From the NCBI GenBank assembly GCA_030377945.1, contig JAUCGD010000122.1, positions 1-8,894 on the forward strand: a stretch of DNA of 8,894 nucleotides. Reading direction: 5' to 3'. The notes beneath the pieces were generated by a model. It made no database searches. It was given only the letters and a program-made list of their open reading frames with translations, and was not told the DNA's origin. Below, one piece after another: positions 1 through 6,411 of this stretch. Source of the DNA: Desulfobacterales bacterium HSG17 (GTDB taxonomy: Bacteria; Desulfobacterota; Desulfobacteria; Desulfobacterales; Desulfococcaceae). Numbering within the stretch: the stretch's first letter is position 1; each line of letters opens with the position of its first letter. A program made the position numbers and the translations under genes.

Positions 1-399
1 TAAAACAATAAAAAATAATTAGAGATTTAATGCTGTCCAAACTCCAATTCATTCCGAGTCAACGGGCTTTTTATTTCATTTGCTGATTTTTTTCAATCCC
101 ATCCTATATTTCTAATTTTCTATTGCCATATATATTTAGGGAAATGTGGTTTGCCACTATCTTCATTTGCCGAATTCCTTTCATAACACGCTTATATACA
201 TAACCATAAATCATGCAAAATCCTAAGCCATTCGACATATCGCTAAATTTTGTGACCAATGCAAAGTCCACAATGTATGCACACACCTGTGCCCTATCTA
301 ATTTTCATTTTTTTTTGAGATAGCCCGAACTTTTTTAGAGAGGATAAATGAGGTAAAAATAACGTCACTGAAAAAATGAAAGGAATAAATTCCATCATT
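1..399. other. AT-rich stretch without a convincing gene, downstream of tmcB-like gene
   Basis: This stretch follows the stop codon of the last gene of the minus-strand cluster. It is strongly AT-rich with several homopolymer A and T runs. The only sizeable reading frame on the minus strand runs from a GTG at 286 to a TAG at 104 (60 codons); it has no good ribosome binding site and no family I recognise. A short GGAA/TTCC hairpin followed by a T-rich tract sits just after the stop (about 370-392), but its stem is only four pairs, so I do not call it a terminator. No tryptophan-rich TmcD-like protein is encoded here. Confidence 0.6.
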
Positions 400-1734
400 T
401 CAACAAAAAGTAGTAATGGCGGATGAAACGACTTCCACAATACTTTTGACTTGGATTCCGAGATCATAATGCTTTCCGATATCCCGGATTTGGGTTTTGC
501 AGTTAAAGCAACCGGTGATGACGGTTTTAGCGTCGGTTTTCCGGATTTGCTCGGCCTTGGCGGCACCGCTTGTTTTTCTGACTTTGCCGAAACTGGCTGT
601 GGAGGCCAGACCACCACCGCCACCACAGCAAAAATTGTGAACCCCATGGGGCTGCATTTCGATGAAATGATCGGACAAGGCCGCAATCACCCGTCTGGGC
701 TCTTCAATGACGCCCCCCCGCCTGGCAATGTTGCAGGGATCATGGTAGGTTACAGGTCCTTCAAGCACATCTTTGTTTAGTTTCAAGCGGCCGTCCTGAA
801 TATATTGGTCGATCAATTCAACCAGTGTATAAATGGGAAAATCAAAACGATGACCCATCATTCGTTCCGTCTCCCAGCGCAGCATGCGATAGCCATGCCC
901 GCAAGGGGCCAGAGCAATGCTTTTGGCATTAATCGATTCCCGGGCCTTTAGATTCTTTTTGGCCGCCAAAAGGGCGGCTGGTTTATTGCCCTGGTAGAGG
1001 GCATAATTGACGGTGTCAAACCCATCACTGGAAAAAGTATAACTTTCTCCAGCAGCCTCAAGAATTTTGATCTCATCCATCAATAGAAATGTCAGGTCAC
1101 GGATGGTCAAGGGGTGCGGGATATACAAAACATTACAATTTTTTTGATCAATTGGAATCGTAAATCCCTCCCCCATGTCATCTTCCATTTCCTCAGCTAC
1201 CCACTCCATGGTTTCCACAAAATCTTCTTGGGTCAATCCCAGGTAATTGCCGGTTTCCAGCGTCTGGCGAACAGGTTCCACCAAGCCGTCCGGAACCTTA
1301 TCCAGCCCAAACAACAGGGTGCGGGCCACGGCCATAATATCACCAGTATTGATACCCATAGGGCAAACCAAGGCGCATTTGGCGCAAAGGGTACAGTTCT
1401 GGAATGCCGCCTCGAACAAATCATCAAAAATAGAATCTCCTGCCGTTGGTTTTGCGCTCAGCATGGGAATTCGTGACTTGATGGGATGAAAATATTTGGC
1501 AACAACCCTGGCCAAGATTTTATTGCGATTGGTTGGAATCAGGTTAGGCTGTGGTTCCGAACAATAATAATGACAGGCTTCGGCGCATAATCCGCAATTC
1601 ACGCAGGTGTTCAACATGGCCTGAAATTTCCGACTGGCGGCTTTTTTGTAAATTTTTGCTAATGGTTCCAAAGTGTTCCCCATTCTGACAAAGGATTGTT
1701 CCCAACTACATAAATCAGGGTTGATGGCATTCAC
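400..1734 (-). CDS. tmcB: TmcB-like HdrD/DsrK-family iron-sulfur protein with CCG domain
   Basis: Predicted cytoplasmic-side iron-sulfur subunit of a Tmc-type transmembrane redox complex, 444 residues. Two ferredoxin-type [4Fe-4S] motifs are visible: C44-x2-C47-x2-C50-x3-C54, and C114-x2-C117-x2-C120-x3-C124-P. The C-terminal half carries one complete cysteine-rich CCG domain (C334, then C369-C370 followed by five glycines, then C409-x2-C412), which in the HdrD/HdrB family binds a noncubane [4Fe-4S] cluster. An incomplete first CCG-like region has C278 in a CGHGY context, as in DsrK-like proteins. There are no membrane segments. The start is a GTG at 1734 that overlaps the end of the upstream cytochrome gene by 20 nt and lacks a clear Shine-Dalgarno, suggesting coupled translation; Met18 at 1683 is an alternative. 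Family membership is secure. The choice of TmcB over DsrK or HmcF rests on the neighbouring tetraheme cytochrome and on the absence of dsr genes. Confidence 0.85.
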   Translation of the reverse strand: MNAINPDLCSWEQSFVRMGNTLEPLAKIYKKAASRKFQAMLNTCVNCGLCAEACHYYCSEPQPNLIPTNRNKILARVVAKYFHPIKSRIPMLSAKPTAGDSIFDDLFEAAFQNCTLCAKCALVCPMGINTGDIMAVARTLLFGLDKVPDGLVEPVRQTLETGNYLGLTQEDFVETMEWVAEEMEDDMGEGFTIPIDQKNCNVLYIPHPLTIRDLTFLLMDEIKILEAAGESYTFSSDGFDTVNYALYQGNKPAALLAAKKNLKARESINAKSIALAPCGHGYRMLRWETERMMGHRFDFPIYTLVELIDQYIQDGRLKLNKDVLEGPVTYHDPCNIARRGGVIEEPRRVIAALSDHFIEMQPHGVHNFCCGGGGGLASTASFGKVRKTSGAAKAEQIRKTDAKTVITGCFNCKTQIRDIGKHYDLGIQVKSIVEVVSSAITTFC

Positions 1735-2155
1735 CGCAAGTAGTGAAGCCGGATGGCATTTCCCGGCGTTTTATGCGAGAACGGTGACAACTGGTGCAAC
1801 TTTGATGAAAGGCTTCCCGTAATGCCGGTGTGTCATCGTCTTCATCAGCACTGTGGCAATTAGTGCACCCTTGTTCCTCACCTTCCATGTAGACCAGTTC
1901 ATCGGTGGAAGAATCAAGATCATGGTGGCAGGCACCACATCCCTGTTTTTCTAAAGATACTACATGAAGGTGGTGAGGAAAGGAAACCGGTGGACGGGTC
2001 TGGGGCGAAAATACCTCACCATGGGAAAGTTCCATCCATTCGTCCTGGGACCACCCACTTGTAGCTATCCCAGTGAAACAAATAAACCCGGCCAACAGCA
2101 CCGCGAGCAACAACCATTGACGGCTTTTGCGGTTATACATCCGGGCTTCACTCAT
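1715..2155 (-). CDS. tmcA: TmcA-like acidic tetraheme cytochrome c3
   Basis: Periplasmic multiheme cytochrome expected to accept electrons from soluble cytochrome c3 or hydrogenase and pass them to the membrane partner. With the ATG at 2155 it has 146 residues: a basic n-region, a hydrophobic core (about residues 14-34) ending near GWSQ as a Sec signal peptide, then four CxxCH heme motifs (C73-H77, C97-H101, C120-H124, C140-H144). H61 and H64 form the HxxH typical of class III cytochrome c3 axial ligands, and a CHH follows heme motif 1. The mature part is acidic, with an EGEE stretch and a DEDDD run, as expected for the acidic Tmc cytochrome. The same frame extends upstream to an ATG at 2233, but that would put about 26 extra residues before the signal peptide; a GAGG lies 9 nt before the 2155 ATG. 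The gene overlaps the following iron-sulfur gene. The tetraheme c3 call is firm; TmcA is inferred from acidity and neighbours. Confidence 0.87.
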   Translation of the reverse strand: MSEARMYNRKSRQWLLLAVLLAGFICFTGIATSGWSQDEWMELSHGEVFSPQTRPPVSFPHHLHVVSLEKQGCGACHHDLDSSTDELVYMEGEEQGCTNCHSADEDDDTPALREAFHQSCTSCHRSRIKRREMPSGFTTCGECHQP

Positions 2156-2275
2156 TGACATTGGCCTCAATCGCGCTTCATTGATAATTCTATTTGAATT
2201 GCCTTTATTGTAATGGATGGGAATTATTTTCATTATTAATCATCTTTAATAAAAAGGCGGATCGACAGAATACGT

Positions 2276-2929
2276 TTACCAGTCCCCAGATCCGAGAACA
2301 CGTCCGTATTCTCCACCCAGATACGACCTGGAAAAACCGAAAAACAGCATATGAGAGAGTTTTGAAAAAGGGATACTGATCAACAGGATCTCACCGCAAA
2401 GAATATGCAGAACCAGCATCTGACGGTAGGGACCGATATGATGGCTGGCCAATACCCCTGATAAAAAAACAAAAAAAACCAGTAAAACAATTAAATAATC
2501 CGATAATTGACTCACGTCCCGAACCTGGCGAACCAACAGCCGTCGGGCCAAAAAAAAGACTGCGGCAACCAGCACACAAACCGTCATGGTGTCCGCCAGA
2601 ATGGGGGGCAATCCCCACCAGACGATCCCAAAGGATTCAGACCACAAAACAATATGCGCAACCAAAAATAGTGGGAGGATCAATATACAAAGGTGAAAAC
2701 AAAAAGTGATCTGTGAAAACAGCGGTTTTTGGCGCATGGTTCTCGTCACTAACGGAAAACTGCCAAAAACCATGGATTTTAAACCATTTGGAATACTTTT
2801 TTCAGGATATAATAGGGGGCTATGACGATACGACAGAATCATTATGCCATATTTATAACATATGCCTGCCGCACACAAAAAAAAGCTTAGTCCCGCCAAG
2901 GGCCCACGTACTAATTCATAGGCATCCAT
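2276..2929 (-). CDS. tmcC: TmcC-like membrane cytochrome b (NarI/DsrM family)
   Basis: Integral membrane protein of 217 residues resembling the nitrate-reductase gamma/DsrM/TmcC cytochrome b family, which carries heme b between periplasmic and cytoplasmic electron carriers. Five hydrophobic segments can be placed at about residues 11-33, 74-97, 108-128, 144-163 and 171-197. Histidines inside or at the ends of segments (H79 and H92 in the second, H163/H164, H175 and H193 near the fourth and fifth) fit the paired axial ligands of a diheme cytochrome b. The loop before segment two (VTRTMRQKPLF) is typical of the family. The start ATG at 2929 has a GAG about 8 nt upstream. It precedes the cytochrome c3 gene, an order (C-A-B) unlike the A-B-C-D order I recall for Desulfovibrio tmc. 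DsrM-like or HmcE-like subunits are the main alternatives. Confidence 0.82.
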   Translation of the reverse strand: MDAYELVRGPLAGLSFFLCAAGICYKYGIMILSYRHSPLLYPEKSIPNGLKSMVFGSFPLVTRTMRQKPLFSQITFCFHLCILILPLFLVAHIVLWSESFGIVWWGLPPILADTMTVCVLVAAVFFLARRLLVRQVRDVSQLSDYLIVLLVFFVFLSGVLASHHIGPYRQMLVLHILCGEILLISIPFSKLSHMLFFGFSRSYLGGEYGRVLGSGDW

Positions 2930-3015
2930 AGAAAACTCTTTTCATGGAGTATCATGATAACGATCCCGGAAACCAACCTCTATTGATAACACTACTAAAG
3001 GCGAGTCATACCCAT

Positions 3016-3411
3016 CTATGCTGAAACATTCAGCAGGCCCTTGATCTTTTCCAGCAACAGATCCTTATCCACTGGTTTTTCAATGAATATGTCAGGCGAA
3101 AAATACTCCTGATCTGAAGATTCATCGTATTTTACGCCCAATTCATCCCCCATACCGGAAATACCGATAATGGGCAGTTTTTTAAAATCTTTATTCGATC
3201 TGACTTGGCGGCAGACTTCAAACCCGGAGAATGTGGATTCCATCATGATATCTAGCAGCACCAGATCCGGATCTACCTCCTTAATTTTTTCCCATCCGAC
3301 TTTACCGTCTTCAGCCTCAAACACGATAAAGCCATTACGTTCCAGATACACGCCCATTGTAAACCGATAATCTGACTGGTCATCAATAATCAGGATTTTC
3401 TTTTGTGCCAT
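3016..3411 (-). CDS. Stand-alone response regulator receiver domain protein
   Basis: Single-domain CheY/DivK-like receiver of 131 residues. The acidic pocket D10-D11, phosphoacceptor D54 (in VLLDIMM), S85 at the usual Thr/Ser switch position and K112 (EKP) are all present. No output domain follows; the chain ends about 15 residues after the last receiver helix begins. The spacing from S85 to K112 is 27 residues, longer than the 22 between T87 and K109 in E. coli CheY. A DELG at 89-92 is shared with the receiver at 5893-6411. The ATG at 3411 is preceded by a strong GGAGGTG five bases upstream; a GTG at 3417 in the same frame overlaps that Shine-Dalgarno and is less likely. The gene lies between a histidine kinase and the tmc-like genes, so it is the likely partner of that kinase and the last signalling gene before the redox complex. 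Confidence 0.9.
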   Translation of the reverse strand: MAQKKILIIDDQSDYRFTMGVYLERNGFIVFEAEDGKVGWEKIKEVDPDLVLLDIMMESTFSGFEVCRQVRSNKDFKKLPIIGISGMGDELGVKYDESSDQEYFSPDIFIEKPVDKDLLLEKIKGLLNVSA

Positions 3412-3491
3412 ACTCACCTCCGAGAGTTAAAATTTTACTCCTTTTCCAATCATAGACCTAAACCATAATAGATACGTTTGAAGAAGATAGA

Positions 3492-3506
3492 ATAGATGTC
3501 ATCTAT
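3492..3506. promoter_or_regulatory. 15-bp palindrome, candidate operator upstream of receiver-tmc genes
   Basis: The sequence ATAGATGTCATCTAT has perfect 7-bp arms around one central base. It lies in the gap between the second kinase and the third receiver gene, 81 nt before the receiver ATG. On the minus strand it falls between TTGTGA and TATCTT, which are 16 nt apart and match sigma-70 -35 and -10 hexamers at four of six positions each, so a repressor-type operator over a weak promoter is possible. A one-base loop makes an RNA hairpin unlikely. The palindrome is directly visible; the function is inferred. Confidence 0.35.
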
Positions 3507-3522
3507 CACAATATTTCAAAAG

Positions 3523-3533
3523 TTAGGACCTAA
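3523..3533. repeat. 11-bp palindrome in the kinase-receiver gap
   Basis: TTAGGACCTAA is a perfect 5-bp inverted repeat around a single base, 7 nt after the stop codon of the second kinase on the minus strand. It is short enough to arise by chance, but it lies 16 bp from the longer palindrome at 3492-3506. Confidence 0.25.
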
Positions 3534-3539
3534 TTCCCT

Positions 3540-4601
3540 TTATGAAGTAATTTCCAATACAACCCGGAATAGACTACCCACACCCGGTTTGGACAAAACA
3601 TCAATCTTACCGTCATGTTGTTTAACAATTCGGTCCACCACCACTAAACCTAAACCCGTACCTTTGTTTCCCTTGGTACTGTAAAACTTCTTAAAAAGGC
3701 TATCCATGACAGTGAAGTCCATTCCCCGACCATTATCTTCGACTTCAAACATATATTGATCCACACCGTAAAAACCGGATCTCACGGTCACGGTGGGGGT
3801 TTTATCACTGGTACTTTTGAAAAATGCCTCCAAAGCATTCCACACGAGATTCCCTAGCATTCGTGAAATACTGATTTTATCCATCTTCACCCGGGGCATT
3901 TGAGGGTAAACCTCATGAATCAGCTGAATCCCCATTAAATCGGCTCTCTCTCTATACAGTTTGACGATTTCCCGTACAATTTGTCCCGGGTTAGAATGAG
4001 TATATTCCGGCTCGCGTTTTTTGGATGAAAACAGGATATTCTGGGTGATCCGGGATATTTCAAAAATATTCTTTTTAACAATTTTCCAGCCTTTTCCAGC
4101 CAAAGACATATCTTTGTCCTTCAAGCCCTCATCCACCACATAAGCACCACCCTGCAGGCCTTCGAGAATATTTTTGATATCATGGGAAAGAAAGGCCACA
4201 GATTGGCCTAGAAGAATCAGCTCCTGGTGCATATTTTTAATCTGATTGACACTAAAAGCGATTTTAATGACCGCCATGGCATCGCCCATGATACCCAAAA
4301 CAGGTGTCGTCAGCATAATGATCTGATTCTCCTGACCACTCGGCATGATCAGAGTACCTTCGCCCATATGTACTTGTTTATCCATAAATGTCTGTTCGAC
4401 CAGACAGGCGTCACATTTTTCCGGTAACCCTTTTAAAATCGAAAAACACATGGTGTTAGTCACATCACCAAAATCATCGCCAAGGGATTTATTGGCATAA
4501 ATGATTTTGAACTGCCGATCCACCAAAAGCACATAACAGGGCAATGCGTCTAGGACGGACTTAAAGCCTAATTCCAACATGGCGTTTTCATTATTGATCA
4601 T
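3540..4601 (-). CDS. PAS-domain sensor histidine kinase (soluble)
   Basis: Cytoplasmic histidine kinase of 353 residues with no membrane segment. One PAS domain spans about residues 12-118 and contains C22 and a C52-x10-C63-x2-C66 cluster. The DHp helix carries the phosphoacceptor H140 in SHDIKN, followed by an EGLQGGAY stretch shared with the larger kinase at 6842-8680. The HATPase domain has N251 and N255 (N box), D289-N290-G291-x-G293 (G1 box) and a GNKGTGLGL G2 box at 311-319. The frame is open upstream to an ATG at 4685, but that start lies inside the universal stress protein gene and adds residues before the PAS that look unrelated; the ATG at 4601 leaves a 40-nt gap and has a GGGTGCGG upstream. 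The likely partner is the receiver encoded next. The ligand sensed is unknown; a redox or metal signal through the cysteines is only a hypothesis. Confidence 0.88.
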   Translation of the reverse strand: MINNENAMLELGFKSVLDALPCYVLLVDRQFKIIYANKSLGDDFGDVTNTMCFSILKGLPEKCDACLVEQTFMDKQVHMGEGTLIMPSGQENQIIMLTTPVLGIMGDAMAVIKIAFSVNQIKNMHQELILLGQSVAFLSHDIKNILEGLQGGAYVVDEGLKDKDMSLAGKGWKIVKKNIFEISRITQNILFSSKKREPEYTHSNPGQIVREIVKLYRERADLMGIQLIHEVYPQMPRVKMDKISISRMLGNLVWNALEAFFKSTSDKTPTVTVRSGFYGVDQYMFEVEDNGRGMDFTVMDSLFKKFYSTKGNKGTGLGLVVVDRIVKQHDGKIDVLSKPGVGSLFRVVLEITS

Positions 4602-4641
4602 GACACCGCACCCGTTTTGCAAAATTTGGCATCCTAAAATC

Positions 4642-5121
4642 TCATACTTTCGAGGTCCCAATAGTAACAACCTGGCAGGGCGCATATTTGGAAACGTTGG
4701 CGGCTGTTTTTAAGATACGGCCTTTGGTCCCCCCCGTCTGGCCGACCACACCCAGTACGATAATCCAGATATCATTCTCCCGGGCGTAGTTGAGGATCTC
4801 TACATCCGGTGAACCAAAACGAATGGCAAATACATAATTCTCAACCTTTTTAAGATGCGGTTCATAATTTAAACGTAGACTGGCCAAGGCCTGTTCGACA
4901 ATTTTTTCCCTTTTGGTATCATCGTTCCAGGATTCAAAATCAGGCAGGTTAAAATCAATCATCGGCCCGGAATAGTGTTTTAAAGATTTAATGATATAAA
5001 GGATACGCAGCTCCGCCTTATGCTTTAAGCAAAAATCAACCGCGTGTTGAAATGCAAAATTTGCATCTTCGGAAAAATCGCTGCAAAATAGTATTCGCTT
5101 ATATTTTGGTTGACGCCCCAT
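4642..5121 (-). CDS. Universal stress protein (UspA family)
   Basis: Single-domain Usp of 159 residues with the family's alpha/beta pattern: N-terminal ILFCSDFSE with D15 at the adenine-contact position, a middle RFGSPDVEILNYA segment, and a C-terminal VLGVVG strand-loop leading to APCQVVTIG. Nucleotide-binding members have G-x2-G-x9-G-(S/T); here G124 and G127 are present, but the final G-(S/T) is replaced by L137-K138, so ATP binding may be weak or lost. It lies between the small-protein genes and the second kinase, with its 3' end 40 nt before the kinase start. Usp genes next to kinases and receivers in sulfate reducers suggest a signalling or energy-status role, but the exact function is unknown. 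The ATG at 5121 has only a weak GGAA upstream. Confidence 0.88.
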   Translation of the reverse strand: MGRQPKYKRILFCSDFSEDANFAFQHAVDFCLKHKAELRILYIIKSLKHYSGPMIDFNLPDFESWNDDTKREKIVEQALASLRLNYEPHLKKVENYVFAIRFGSPDVEILNYARENDIWIIVLGVVGQTGGTKGRILKTAANVSKYAPCQVVTIGTSKV

Positions 5122-5407
5122 TCTGATTCCAGTTGGTTGTTTCTCTTTTCATTATGTAATTCCTAACTCAGCAGAGCTGGATAAAAACTTTTTTTGTAGG
5201 TTTAAAAAACAAAGCCATGAATAAATCCTACTCTGTCACTATACTTTAAAAATTGACCAATCCCATGATTGATGTCAAGAATTGATTCACATCTTTCTGT
5301 TGTTCTCCATTCGCTTTGAGAACCAGTGCTTCCAAATGACGAGTGGACGTCTCTGGGAACTGTCCCGCTACCACTAAATGGTTTGAAAAATCGGCCGTCG
5401 TACATGG
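5122..5407. other. 286-nt gap between small-protein gene and usp
   Basis: This gap holds an inverted repeat at 5253-5278 (listed separately). The minus-strand frame from 5411 to 5202 begins with an ATGA overlap on the upstream gene, but its product is rich in Gly and Ser, with no recognisable pattern and no spaced ribosome binding site, so I do not call it. No clear -35/-10 pair was found before usp, although it may need its own promoter if the inverted repeat terminates transcription. Confidence 0.45.
5253..5278 (-). terminator. Imperfect inverted repeat with T-run, possible terminator
   Basis: On the minus strand TTGAC-AT-CAATC pairs with GATTG-GTCAA across a four-base loop, giving ten base pairs with a two-base bulge, followed directly by TTTTT. 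This resembles a weak AT-rich intrinsic terminator between the small-protein genes and usp. A protein-binding site is the alternative, since the stem is bulged and poor in GC and no obvious new promoter follows. Confidence 0.35.
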
Positions 5408-5626
5408 TCATCCCTGTTTTGGCTTGGACATTTTATTTTGGATTCGTTTTGGCAAGCGTTCATGGAAATGTCCGGTCAGAAATTGTTTCATTTCTTTTAT
5501 AACTGTCTTCCTGCCATCGATTAAACACAATTGATTCGGTGCTGCTGCGTTCATGCAAAGTTCGTCCATTTCAGACATTTTCTGATCCAACAATTGATAC
5601 AAGTCCAACAGATAAATGTATGACAT
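5408..5626 (-). CDS. Small protein of unknown function (72 aa)
   Basis: I do not recognise this family. The ATG at 5626 is preceded by AAAGG with about 8 nt spacing, which supports translation. The product is predicted soluble and helical: an N-terminal helix rich in Leu and Tyr, an Ala/Pro turn at 27-30, C24 and C34, a second helix at about 39-50, and a strongly basic C-terminus (from 57 to 71). Aligned without gaps to the adjacent 65-residue protein it shares Q11, M17, A27, C34, I36, K40, E45 and F49, hinting at a common fold or duplication, though this is near what chance could give. Its position after two receivers suggests a partner or output of the phosphorelay. Confidence 0.6.
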   Translation of the reverse strand: MSYIYLLDLYQLLDQKMSEMDELCMNAAAPNQLCLIDGRKTVIKEMKQFLTGHFHERLPKRIQNKMSKPKQG

Positions 5627-5670
5627 GATAAAACCTTTTTTATACCTCTCATATACAATTTCCGATATGA

Positions 5671-5868
5671 TCAGAAATACGTCTGGGTATTTAGATCAAT
5701 CTTCTGGTTCAAATGCTGCCTGAATTCCTGCCATTCCATCAATCGTCCCTTTTGAAAATGAATTTCGCAGTCATCCTGAGCGCTTTCCGCAAGCGCCAAT
5801 TTATCCCGTGTAATATCCATCTGTTCAGAAATAAATTGTTGGACTTTTACGGAGAATTCGTGGGCCAT
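5671..5868 (-). CDS. Small protein of unknown function (65 aa)
   Basis: No family is recognised. The ATG at 5868 has GAGG five bases upstream, a good Shine-Dalgarno; a GTG at 5886 in frame would place that site inside the coding region and is less likely. The product is soluble and probably helical, with two amphipathic stretches (about 6-30 and 42-57) joined by a DDCEIHFQKGR segment containing C34. It starts 24 nt after the stop of the second receiver and so belongs to the same transcription unit. Length, helical make-up and the central cysteine match the next small protein. An adaptor or regulator acting with the receivers is plausible but unsupported by a motif. Confidence 0.65.
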   Translation of the reverse strand: MAHEFSVKVQQFISEQMDITRDKLALAESAQDDCEIHFQKGRLMEWQEFRQHLNQKIDLNTQTYF

Positions 5869-5892
5869 CTTTTCCTCTTTTTTCACATGAGC

Positions 5893-6411
5893 TCATGAGT
5901 TAAGCAGGTTTTTAATTTTGGTCAAGGTCTCTTCATCGGCATTGTCCAGAAGATTTTTGATTTGATCTTTTTCATTACCGGCATAACTTGCTGTTTCGGA
6001 AGATGGTTCACACTCTAGGATATCACAGATCACCTTAATCAGGTTGGGTGGCGAAATCGGCTTTTCCATAGTAATTTTAGGCCGCAACCCCGATGTCATG
6101 GCATGAAAGCCTTTTATATCTTCTTCACCCAATTCATCATGGGCATGGGCCGTGATCACGATGATGGGTAATTTGGCCCATTTTTCGGTTTTCCGCAGCT
6201 TGCGGATCACCTTGACACCGGACATCCCGGGCATCACCATATCCAAGGTCATCAAATCCGGTTCAAAATCGTCAATTTTAGCAAGAGCGTCCTTACCATC
6301 CTTGGCGGTTTCAATTTGAAACCCATTATCTTCCAGGCAGGCGGAAAGAAAATTGCGGATATCGGGCTCGTCATCCACGACCAGGACTTTTTTTTCATTG
6401 GATAGGTTCAT
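5893..6411 (-). CDS. Response regulator receiver protein with short C-terminal tail
   Basis: Receiver protein of 172 residues. D13-D14, phosphoacceptor D57 (TLDMVMPG), T87 and K117 (MEKP) complete the active site. The T87 to K117 spacing of 30 residues is clearly longer than in CheY, giving an extended beta4-alpha4-beta5 region containing DELGEED. After the receiver a tail of about 38 residues includes an acidic linker and the repeated phrase IKNLL (about 152-156 and 166-170), probably a small helical extension and not a DNA-binding domain. The ATG at 6411 overlaps the stop of the upstream receiver gene as ATGA and has a strong GGAGAAAAGGAAA upstream, so the two receivers are made together. 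The nearest kinase is the three-PAS kinase, the likely phosphodonor for one or both. Confidence 0.9.
   Translation of the reverse strand: MNLSNEKKVLVVDDEPDIRNFLSACLEDNGFQIETAKDGKDALAKIDDFEPDLMTLDMVMPGMSGVKVIRKLRKTEKWAKLPIIVITAHAHDELGEEDIKGFHAMTSGLRPKITMEKPISPPNLIKVICDILECEPSSETASYAGNEKDQIKNLLDNADEETLTKIKNLLNS

Noticed and set aside
294..323. Inverted repeat CTATCT/AGATAG as a possible terminator after the tmcB-like gene
   Set aside because: Only six pairs around an 18-nt A/T loop and no T-run placed directly after the stem on the minus strand.
451..780. Plus-strand frame of 109 codons opposite the iron-sulfur gene
   Set aside because: It is antisense to the CCG domain region with its conserved cysteines and glycine run; its Gly/Thr-rich product is the shadow of that coding sequence.
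2950..2959. 10-bp palindrome TATCATGATA before the cytochrome b gene
   Set aside because: Short and AT-rich, likely by chance, with no matching promoter elements around it.
3401..3411. GTGCCA/TGGCAC as a possible sigma-54 promoter element
   Set aside because: It is the start codon and first codons of the third receiver gene, and no TTGC-type -12 element follows at the right distance.
5202..5411. Minus-strand frame of 69 codons starting with an ATGA overlap on the preceding small gene
   Set aside because: The overlap is tempting, but the product has a Gly/Ser-rich, structureless composition, no properly spaced ribosome binding site, and it runs through the inverted repeat with T-run.
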